A stretch of DNA of 34,027 nt from a virus: positions 1-34,027 of IMG/VR virus record IMGVR_UViG_3300027985_001334, one strand, 5' to 3'. Shown piece after piece: positions 1 through 6,087 of this stretch (within the stretch, counting starts at the first letter, position 1; the number at the start of each line of letters is the position of its first letter). The position numbers and the translations under genes were made by a program. The notes under the pieces were generated by a model, which was given only the letters and a program-made list of their open reading frames with translations, was not told where the DNA came from and did not search any database.

Positions 1-165
1 TAAAGCATTACATATTTTTGCCAATACCTTGCCATCGTATCTTTGAGCCCTATTTTTAGCATAGTTATTTAATGTAGGATAACTAATTAACGTCTCTTTT
101 TCTAACCAATACAGACTCTTCTTTTTATTTTTTAAAAGCTTTTCTAGTTTACAAATTGTATTCAT
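1..165 (-). CDS. XRE-family (Cro/CI-type) repressor, cut by the window edge
   Basis: The first 55 codons of a small helix-turn-helix protein, starting at ATG 165 and running off the left edge in frame. The region WLEKETLISYPTLNNYAKNR followed by VLAKICNAL matches the compact HTH of short Cro/CI-like regulators (helix 2, recognition helix, then the L-x-K-I-C-x-A-L helix). The upstream ATG at 169 hits a stop after six codons, so 165 is the start. It diverges from the Rha-HNH gene at 288, and overlapping opposed promoters lie between, so it probably represses both. If the molecule is circular, reading from base 34027 adds V-K-E and a stop, giving 58 residues. Family assignment is fairly secure; the controlled genes are inferred. 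Confidence 0.75.
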   Translation of the reverse strand, partial: MNTICKLEKLLKNKKKSLYWLEKETLISYPTLNNYAKNRAQRYDGKVLAKICNAL

Positions 166-188
166 TCATCTACCTATTAATATTTAGT

Positions 189-217
189 TATATAATCAAC
201 TCTTGACATATTATCAA
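189..217 (-). promoter_or_regulatory. Predicted promoter of the XRE repressor gene
   Basis: On the minus strand, TTGATA (212-217) and TATATA (189-194) are 17 bases apart, upstream of the repressor start at 165. The element interleaves with the opposing promoter, whose -35 box lies at 203-208, so polymerase cannot occupy both at once. Prediction from sequence only. Confidence 0.45.
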
Positions 218-231
218 AAATAAGTTAGTAT
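203..231 (+). promoter_or_regulatory. Predicted sigma70 promoter of the Rha-HNH gene
   Basis: A perfect TTGACA (203-208) is followed after 17 bases by TAGTAT (226-231), which places transcription start near 238, ahead of the start codon at 288 and its ribosome site (AAGGGG). Inverted copies of TATATAATCAA flank it at 189-199 and 248-258 and would suit repressor binding. Confidence 0.6.
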
Positions 232-287
232 TGCAATATATAATTAATTGATTATATATAAATATATGATTAGATAAGGGGATCAAA

Positions 288-1331
288 ATGAATAATTTAC
301 TCATAGTAATTGATGGAGAATCAAGAGTTTCTCATAGAGTTATAGCTGAACAAACACATAATCAACAAAAAAATATAAATGAGTTGATAAGAAAAAATAT
401 TTCTTTTTTAGAAAGATTTGGACACCTTGCGTTTAAAACGGAGAAAACCACAAATACGGACTTAGGGAATGGTAGACCATCTCAAACCTACTACCTAAAT
501 GAAGACCAAGCAACATTTCTTATTACCCTACTTCGTAATAATGAAATAGTCCTAAACTTTAAATTTGCACTTGTAAAAGCTTTTTCTGATTTGAAGAAAA
601 AAGCTCAAGAGCTTGTAGTAAAAGAGAGTTTGATAGAAGATTTTAACTACACTAGAGTAGATTTAAATGATCAAGAAACAAGAGATATCTATTTTAAAGT
701 GTTTAATGGTACTTGTTATTATACTGGAGCTAAACTTAGTCGTGATGAGTTTCACATAGATCATATACATCCTAGATCATTAGGTGGTCAAGATATTGTT
801 ATGAATCTTGTTTTAAGTGATCCAACAGTAAACATACAAAAATCAGATAAATATGATACTGCATTTATACAACATCATCAAAACATAGTTATAAAACACT
901 ACTCAAGTAAAATAGTAGCTATGTTATCTGTAAATCAAAAGTTGGAAGTAAGTGCAAAAGATATCCCAGCTTTATTAAATGCTAAAACCATAGATAAAAT
1001 TGAGAATCTATTCGGGAAAGATGTTACTAGAAAATACTATGCAGATATTTTAGGTTTAGATTGGCAAGAACTTAAAAAAACTATGCTGCCATATGATGAA
1101 CATATAAAAATATTTATTGATAGATATGTAATAAAAGACAATCAATGCATAACTACAAGTGAAAATATTTATACCCATTATGAAGAGTATTGCACTTCAA
1201 ATAATATAAAACCAAAATCTTACAATGCTTTTTTTACTATCTTTGCAAAAGAGCTTGAAATGAAATCTTCACAAAAAAGATTAAATGGTACAAGAACTAG
1301 AGTTTATCAAATCAATTTAAAAGGAGAATAG
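288..1331 (+). CDS. Rha-type antirepressor-like protein fused to an HNH nuclease motif
   Basis: Three parts can be seen in 347 residues. Residues 1-110 resemble the phage Rha regulatory domain (SRVSHRVIAEQ, then FLERFGHLAFKTEK, GRPSQTYYLNEDQA and LRNN). Residues 143-186 carry an HNH-type nuclease motif: C143, H156-I-D-H159, P162, then N173, N182 and K185. Residues 285-345 look like the winged-helix tail common after phage primases and other DNA-binding phage proteins (NIYTHYEEYC...YNAFFTIFAKEL). Rha proteins are known from lambdoid and P22-like phages, where they can act against repressors. Here a DNA-cutting domain sits in the middle. The gene follows a strong promoter opposite the XRE repressor. 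Rha and HNH calls are good; the biological role is inferred. Confidence 0.75.
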   Translation: MNNLLIVIDGESRVSHRVIAEQTHNQQKNINELIRKNISFLERFGHLAFKTEKTTNTDLGNGRPSQTYYLNEDQATFLITLLRNNEIVLNFKFALVKAFSDLKKKAQELVVKESLIEDFNYTRVDLNDQETRDIYFKVFNGTCYYTGAKLSRDEFHIDHIHPRSLGGQDIVMNLVLSDPTVNIQKSDKYDTAFIQHHQNIVIKHYSSKIVAMLSVNQKLEVSAKDIPALLNAKTIDKIENLFGKDVTRKYYADILGLDWQELKKTMLPYDEHIKIFIDRYVIKDNQCITTSENIYTHYEEYCTSNNIKPKSYNAFFTIFAKELEMKSSQKRLNGTRTRVYQINLKGE

Positions 1332-1335
1332 GGGA

Positions 1336-1560
1336 ATGAATCAAATCGAAAAATTAGAACAAAAAATTAAAGATTACAGAAGTTTAAACGATGAATTTCA
1401 ATTGGAACTAAGAGAAGTAAAAGATATCTTGATTTGTATTGGATATACAGATAAAGATACTTTTCCAGAGGTTATCTTAAATGCAGTAGATTCTGTTAGT
1501 AAACTCTTAGAGTTAAAAATAGAAAAATTTGTAAAAGATACAACTAGAATAAATATCTAA
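1336..1560 (+). CDS. Small coiled-coil protein
   Basis: A 74-residue protein of unknown function beginning four bases after the Rha-HNH stop, with AAGGAG overlapping the end of that gene as its ribosome site, so the two are almost surely co-transcribed. Residues 1-30 are charged and heptad-like (IEKLEQKIKDYRSLNDEFQL), suggesting a coiled coil; the rest is predicted helical. No transmembrane segment or motif. It could be a partner or modulator of the upstream protein. Confidence 0.6.
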   Translation: MNQIEKLEQKIKDYRSLNDEFQLELREVKDILICIGYTDKDTFPEVILNAVDSVSKLLELKIEKFVKDTTRINI

Positions 1561-1580
1561 AACGTATCTTTTAGATATTT
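1551..1580. repeat. Perfect 12-bp inverted repeat containing the AAAACGTAT motif
   Basis: AAATATCTAAAA (1551-1562) pairs perfectly with TTTTAGATATTT (1569-1580) around CGTATC. It spans the stop codon of the 74-residue gene and precedes the next gene at 1606. It belongs to a family of AAAACGTAT-centred palindromes also found at 21495, 30392 and 33039, so it may be a protein-binding site as well as an RNA hairpin. Confidence 0.5.
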
Positions 1581-1605
1581 ATTACATACATAAAAAGGAT
1601 TTAAT

Positions 1606-1764
1606 ATGAATTTTGACTTTATAAAAAAAAGAGCTGCTTTAGTGTTGGGATGTTCTATAGATGAATTATCTTTTATAACTAAAGAATATAGTGGATATAA
1701 ATATTCTAATAAAATTGGTAAGTGTTGCATTGTGTTAAGTAATGGATCATTTATCTTACCATAG
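1606..1764 (+). CDS. Small hypothetical protein (52 aa)
   Basis: Translated here from ATG 1606: starts MNFDFIKKRAALVLGCSIDE and ends in GSFILP. It has a good ribosome site (AAAAAGGA, spacing about 6) and is followed after 12 bases by another small gene with its own GGAG. Two adjacent cysteines and a short beta-like tail are the only visible features. No function can be assigned. Coding is supported by the spacing, ribosome site and chain position before a terminator. Confidence 0.5.
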   Translation: MNFDFIKKRAALVLGCSIDELSFITKEYSGYKYSNKIGKCCIVLSNGSFILP

Positions 1765-1776
1765 GAGATTTTAATT

Positions 1777-1926
1777 ATGAAATTTGGTAAATATATATTT
1801 AACAGTTTTGAACAGTTCCAGGACCTACAACTTTTGGCGAAGGATAAAGGTCTTGAAACTTTGGAAGAATTAAATAAATTCTTTGAAGAGAAGTTTAACG
1901 AAAAACTAATTAAAAAAGCTCTTTGA
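1777..1926 (+). CDS. Small charged helical protein (49 aa)
   Basis: Begins MKFGKYIFNSFEQFQDLQLL and ends in KLIKKAL. The ribosome site TAGGAG overlaps the stop of the preceding small gene, so the two are translated from one message. The protein is amphipathic and rich in Glu, Lys and Phe, with no motif recognised. A perfect-stem terminator starts seven bases after the stop, which supports this as the last gene of the Rha-HNH operon. Confidence 0.5.
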   Translation: MKFGKYIFNSFEQFQDLQLLAKDKGLETLEELNKFFEEKFNEKLIKKAL

Positions 1927-1932
1927 CATTAC

Positions 1933-1980
1933 AAGATCTATATTTTACTTTTTACATTAAAATATAGATCTTTATTTCTT
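1933..1980 (+). terminator. Rho-independent terminator after the Rha-HNH operon
   Basis: A perfect 15-bp stem (1933-1947 with 1958-1972, core AAGATCTATATTTTA) with a 10-base loop, followed by a T-rich run (TTTATTTCTT). It closes the operon from 288 and insulates the origin. Confidence 0.8.
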
Positions 1981-2265
1981 TAAAAATTACCCTATTTTTT
2001 AAAAAACCTTTCTAAAGACTATTTCAGGGGTGTGAATAGTTTTTGAAATATTCTAATCAAGCTACGATTTTATGGTACTTTTAGAGTAGGGTGTTTTTTT
2101 AGTAAGTGTGTGTAAATTTACCCCCTTATATGTGTGAATAGACCACTAAGTGTGTGAAGATTTACCCCTTATAATTTTAGTAAGTGTGTATAAATTTACC
2201 CCCTGCAAGTGTGTAAGTTTTTACCCCCATACTTTGGGTAAGTGTGTATAAATTTACCCCTATAT

Positions 2266-2291
2266 AAAAAGCCTAAAAATAGGGCTTTTTT
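2266..2291 (+). terminator. Terminator-like hairpin inside the iteron array
   Basis: AAAAAGCC (2266-2273) pairs with GGCTTTTT (2283-2290) and the right arm ends in a T run. It sits between iterons at 2240 and 2297 and would stop transcription crossing the origin, or form a small cruciform. Confidence 0.55.
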
Positions 2292-2360
2292 ATTTAAAGT
2301 GTGTGTAAATTTACCCCTAAAAAGTTAAATTTATATATCAAGTGTGTGTAAAATGGTCTA

Positions 2361-2394
2361 TAAGTATGAGTTAATAATTAAAATGTCATACTTA
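2361..2394. promoter_or_regulatory. Inverted repeat operator upstream of rep
   Basis: TAAGTATGA (2361-2369) and TCATACTTA (2386-2394) form a 9-bp inverted repeat between the two variant iterons, overlapping a TATAAG -10-like box at 2359-2364. Iteron initiators of this type commonly bind such inverted repeats as dimers to repress their own gene; here that is inferred. Confidence 0.5.
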
Positions 2395-2434
2395 CAAGTG
2401 TGAGTAAAATGGACTACCTAAAATAGGAGCTTTT

Positions 2435-3217
2435 ATGGCAGATAGAAAAAATAATATTAAATATCCAGTTAAAATATCGAATGATTATATTCTTTCAAAA
2501 CATGATTTAAGCGCAGCTAGTCAGCAAATGATTATAGAAGTAGCTGCCAAAATCCAAAAAGATGAATATACAGAAAATCTAGTAAATGATGCAGTTGTAA
2601 AACTATATACTAAAGATTTACAAGATTCTTTTTGTACTGATCATAGAAATTTAAAAAGAATATTAAAAAGATTAAGAGAGGAGAGTGTATCAGTTCCAAC
2701 AGATTGGAATGAACATGGTGAAGTTATAAAATACAGAAATACTGGTTTAATTCTTAGATTTGATTACAAAATTGACGATGGCTGGTTTGAAATACACGTA
2801 GATGAAAAGATAAGACCTCATTTTGTAGAATTTTCAAAATTTCTTTTTACTATAGGAAATAAAAAAGAATATACAAGCCTAAATAGAAAGCACTCTAAAA
2901 GATTATATCTCATGCTGCGTAAAATACAATTTCAAATAGTCTGGAGAGTAATATATAAACTCGAAGAATTAAATAAACTTTTTGACACAAATTATAAAAG
3001 ATTTGGAGAAATAAACAGAGCTATTTTAACTCCTTGCATAGAAGAGATCAACGAAGAAACTGGATTAAAAGTATTTTGTGAAGGTAGAAAAAGTAAAGGT
3101 AGTAAAGCCATAGATGAAATTGTTTTCGATGTAGAGTTTAGCGATGTGCATAAAAACCTAGAAAAACCTTTATCAAAAGAAGATTATATAAAAAAACAAA
3201 TTGAAAAAGATATTTAA
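2435..3217 (+). CDS. rep: Plasmid replication initiator, Rep_3 / RepB family
   Basis: A 260-residue protein with the layout of Rep_3 initiators: an N-terminal winged helix opening with YPVKISNDYILSKHDLSAASQQ, where the segment after the strand matches the family start, then a second winged-helix region (RKHSKRLYLMLRKIQFQI...LEELNKLFDTNYKRFGEINRAILTPCIEEIN) that contacts iterons. Length is usual for the family. The ribosome site TAGGAG precedes ATG 2435. The iteron array lies directly upstream. It melts the origin and recruits host DnaB; monomers replicate and dimers repress. This gene is the main evidence that the phage is maintained as a plasmid. Confidence 0.9.
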   Translation: MADRKNNIKYPVKISNDYILSKHDLSAASQQMIIEVAAKIQKDEYTENLVNDAVVKLYTKDLQDSFCTDHRNLKRILKRLREESVSVPTDWNEHGEVIKYRNTGLILRFDYKIDDGWFEIHVDEKIRPHFVEFSKFLFTIGNKKEYTSLNRKHSKRLYLMLRKIQFQIVWRVIYKLEELNKLFDTNYKRFGEINRAILTPCIEEINEETGLKVFCEGRKSKGSKAIDEIVFDVEFSDVHKNLEKPLSKEDYIKKQIEKDI

Positions 3218-3239
3218 AGTATATGTTTTAAATATTTTA

Positions 3240-3273
3240 AAAGTACCTTTTATAAACAAATAAAAGGTACTTT
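3240..3273. terminator. Bidirectional terminator between rep and the late operon
   Basis: A perfect 14-bp stem (3240-3253 with 3260-3273, core AAAGTACCTTTTAT) and a 6-base loop. It lies between convergent units: rep ends at 3217 and the late minus-strand operon at 3372. On the minus strand the stem ends in a short T run. Confidence 0.65.
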
Positions 3274-3300
3274 AGAGGAGATTTTAAAATAATTCGCAAG

Positions 3301-3344
3301 AATCATTTGCAGACGAATATCTTTATCCTTCGTGCAAAATGATT
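3301..3344. repeat. Imperfect hairpin downstream of the late operon
   Basis: AATCATTTGCAGACGAA (3301-3317) pairs, with a bulge, with TTCGTGCAAAATGATT (3329-3344). It probably helps end the late transcript. The segment TTATCCTTCGTGC (3323-3335) recurs exactly at 22674-22686 in another hairpin. Confidence 0.5.
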
Positions 3345-3371
3345 ATATATATATCTTATTCCTTTTTTGTC

Positions 3372-6086
3372 CTAATTAAATGCTCTTTCAATAGATTTAT
3401 TAAAATCATCTTTTTTCTTTTTAGAATTTTTATTTTGTTTTTTAAGATTTTTTGCTAATTCTTCCTCTTCGTTGAAGTGTCTTATACCAAATGCTCTTAA
3501 AACTAACTCTTCTACTGTCATATCTTCATCATAGTAATTTTTACGTGGTTCTGCTAATCCTAACTTATTTAAACCTATTTGCCCACCTCTTTGTGCATAT
3601 CTTCCTAAAGTCATAGGTGGAAGATAGTTTTCAGCCATAGCAGCTACTCTAGCTGTATAATCATCAAATTGACTATAACCATCTTGCCCCTCTTTTTTCT
3701 TATATAAACTACGTCCTAATGGAGACTCGCCATTGAATATATTTAAAATAGAACGTGGGAAACCTCCTATTTCAAATTCAAACTTTGTTCCTGGTATCAT
3801 ACGACCAGCATTTAGATACCAGCCATTGCCAAGATTTACCCATTCTGCTACGCCAAAAAGATTTATTTTATCGTTTGCCCAATCTGGAGTTTTTAACTCA
3901 TCTTCGTCATTTTGAAATACACTCGCTTTTAAAGCTGCTATTCCAGTTCCTAATATCATAGCTCTTAAAGGATGCTTCAAAGCTATTTTAGCAACTTCTG
4001 GAGTAGCTTTGAACTGATAATGTAAAAATGGCATAAGACCAAATTTATCTAAAGTTTTTATAGCAGCTGGTAAAGGTGTACTATAATCTACATAAACCTT
4101 TACTGCTTCTTTAAATGCTTCTGCTTCTGGTAAACCAGCATCAAGATTTTTTTTAAATGCAGCTACTTTAAAAATCTTATCTTCCCAATCGTACAAGTTT
4201 CTTACAAAAGCCCCACTTTTTGAATCTTGAGATAGATATAAAGTTTTCCATATAGATTTAGCTATATTTACACCTTTGCTATTTGGTTTAAAATCTATAC
4301 CTTTATCTTCCATATCATCCAAATAACTATTTAAGCCATATTTGTTTGCACGTGATACTAACTCATCAAATTGTTTTTTGTTTTTAACCCTCATGCTTAA
4401 TACATCACTTAAAGCTCTTAAATCTCCATTTAAACCAGCTAACAATAAGTTTGAAGCTATATTATAGATATGAGTAGGGGGATTTTTAACAGTAAGGTTT
4501 ACTTTTAGATGATCAACCATACCAATAAGACCATAAGCAACTTTTGAATACACATCAAGTTCACGTTCTACTACTCTAGCATTATCAAGTTCCATTTTTA
4601 CATCTTTAGGGATATATTTTCCACCTAATGCCCCATATTTTTTTAGACCTGTTTTAGCAGATGCATCTGAAACTCTTACATATCCCTCTTTTGCTTCATC
4701 TATACCATACTTTTCAGCTAAAGTTTTTAAAACTTCTGCTTTTTGTAGTAGTACATTTTGTTCAGCGATTGTATTAGATATTACAAAACTAGCATCTTCT
4801 ATCATACCTAAAGCTACTCTCTCATCGTATGTTAAATCTTTTCTTTTTTTCAACTTTTCAAAAGCAGCAGAGCTACCTCTTGTGACACCCTCATCAACAT
4901 AATCTTTGTAATATCTTTTTATGTAGTGTTCTATTTTGTCTTTTTCACTTAATACTCCAGCATCTACAAGCTTTTGAGCATTTTTATCTATGATTGCTCT
5001 AAAAGTATTGTAAAAAGGTTTTAAATCACTATTTAAATCAGTAGCTGCTAAATCTCCATTTAGAGCCTTTATTAGATTTTTATTATCATCTTGAGATAAT
5101 TTTTCTAAAGCTTTTTTTATAGCTCCAGCTTCATTATAGATTTGAGTTCTCATTATTCTATAACTGTTTACTACTTCATTTGCTGCTTTTTGTTCATCAC
5201 TTAAAGTAAACCATCTTGATTCTTTGACACCTTTTGTAAACTCTCCACCCATAGCCTCAATAATTGCTTTAGGGATATAATCAGATACTTTTTCTAGACC
5301 TTTAAAAAAGCCAGTCCAAACATCATCTACAAATTTATCCCTTTTACTTGGTGCTTTTTTATAGTTTTCAATTCCTTGATTTATAAAACTTTTCATCTTT
5401 TCAGAAGTAGGGAAGGGGATTACCATGCTATTGATTTGTACATCATTTTTTGATATACTATCATCAGAACCTATGGGAGGTGTATCGCCTTTTGGATCGG
5501 TACCTCGTACTCGCCCGTTTGTGTGCGATGAGTTGTCAAAAGCATTGAGTCTTTTGCTCTCATAGGCATCATCTGTAAAATAAGTAATTAACTTATGCTT
5601 TTTATTGTTATGCTTCTCAACGATTACAACATATTTTTTATCATTCATTTCATAAGTATATTTATGCCTACCACTTTTTAAGTCTATATCAGCAATACCT
5701 TTTTTAACAACTTCTCCCAAAGATATTAGATCAATCCAGTCAAGTTTACCACCATTTAAATCACCAGCATCTCCAAAATGTCTTTTTACTATATGAACTG
5801 CACCATAGTTTTCATCTCCTTTATCTAATCTGATATCTCTTACATACTGACCAACTGAATCTAAATCATCTCTTTTTATATCAAAATATTTTTGTTTACC
5901 CGAAAACACTTTTAAAAGTTCTTTGTGATCTCTTGAAAGTCCCTCAAACTGTCTATATAAATAGTCTTGCAGATTTTTAAAATCTGTATCTGATAATTCA
6001 TCAAATGTTTTATCTAAATAAGCAGCTCTATTTTTTTTGAAATCTTCCAAACTACCTTTAAAGTTTATTCTATTTTTACAATCCAT
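3372..6086 (-). CDS. Large internal virion/ejection protein with N-terminal PBECR-like nuclease domain
   Basis: A 904-residue protein, last of the late operon. Residues 90-172 resemble the phage Barnase-EndoU-ColicinE5/D-RelE-like (PBECR) nuclease group: GAVHIVKRHFGD (H98, H103), then LGEVVKKGIADI, YVVIVEKHNNKKHKLITYFTDD. A Gly/Pro/Ser/Asp-rich linker (185-215) separates it from a long helical body. Around residues 525-560 NLTVKNPPTHIYNIASNLLLAG resembles the C-terminal domains that accompany large polyvalent phage proteins. A short hydrophobic stretch lies near residue 705 (MILGTGIAALKASVF) and the C-terminus is very Lys-rich. It starts one base after the preceding gene, so the two are coupled. 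Most likely injected with the DNA, like T7 gp16-class proteins. Nuclease family good; activity not shown. Confidence 0.65.
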   Translation of the reverse strand: MDCKNRINFKGSLEDFKKNRAAYLDKTFDELSDTDFKNLQDYLYRQFEGLSRDHKELLKVFSGKQKYFDIKRDDLDSVGQYVRDIRLDKGDENYGAVHIVKRHFGDAGDLNGGKLDWIDLISLGEVVKKGIADIDLKSGRHKYTYEMNDKKYVVIVEKHNNKKHKLITYFTDDAYESKRLNAFDNSSHTNGRVRGTDPKGDTPPIGSDDSISKNDVQINSMVIPFPTSEKMKSFINQGIENYKKAPSKRDKFVDDVWTGFFKGLEKVSDYIPKAIIEAMGGEFTKGVKESRWFTLSDEQKAANEVVNSYRIMRTQIYNEAGAIKKALEKLSQDDNKNLIKALNGDLAATDLNSDLKPFYNTFRAIIDKNAQKLVDAGVLSEKDKIEHYIKRYYKDYVDEGVTRGSSAAFEKLKKRKDLTYDERVALGMIEDASFVISNTIAEQNVLLQKAEVLKTLAEKYGIDEAKEGYVRVSDASAKTGLKKYGALGGKYIPKDVKMELDNARVVERELDVYSKVAYGLIGMVDHLKVNLTVKNPPTHIYNIASNLLLAGLNGDLRALSDVLSMRVKNKKQFDELVSRANKYGLNSYLDDMEDKGIDFKPNSKGVNIAKSIWKTLYLSQDSKSGAFVRNLYDWEDKIFKVAAFKKNLDAGLPEAEAFKEAVKVYVDYSTPLPAAIKTLDKFGLMPFLHYQFKATPEVAKIALKHPLRAMILGTGIAALKASVFQNDEDELKTPDWANDKINLFGVAEWVNLGNGWYLNAGRMIPGTKFEFEIGGFPRSILNIFNGESPLGRSLYKKKEGQDGYSQFDDYTARVAAMAENYLPPMTLGRYAQRGGQIGLNKLGLAEPRKNYYDEDMTVEELVLRAFGIRHFNEEEELAKNLKKQNKNSKKKKDDFNKSIERAFN

Positions 6087-6087
6087 A

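Larger units (their letters stand above)
189..258. repeat. Operator-like inverted repeat around the divergent promoters
   Basis: TATATAATCAA at 189-199 is matched by its inverse TTGATTATATA at 248-258. The arms bracket the plus-strand promoter, and the left arm also covers the predicted -10 box of the repressor promoter. This is the arrangement expected of operators in a phage switch. Which protein binds is not known. Confidence 0.45.
2104..2416 (+). repeat. Iteron array, probable plasmid replication origin
   Basis: Direct repeats with core AAGTGTGTGTAAATTTACCC lie at 2104, 2148, 2182, 2207, 2240 and 2297, with a degenerate copy near 2129. Two more, at 2340 and 2396, keep the left half but end in AAAATGGTC or AAAATGGAC; these are the two nearest the rep start. 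Such arrays next to a Rep_3 gene are classic binding sites for an iteron initiator. The variant pair next to the gene probably serves rep autoregulation. Surrounding DNA is AT-rich and suited to melting. Confidence 0.85.

Noticed and set aside
2065-2080. CGATTTTATGGTACTT as a dif/Xer site
   Set aside because: Too short and lacks two recognisable XerH/XerC-D half sites; kept only as an unexplained repeat.
2104-2416. Regular repeats that might be read as a CRISPR array
   Set aside because: The repeats are irregularly spaced and degenerate at one end, there are no unique spacers of constant length or cas genes, and a Rep_3 gene follows directly.
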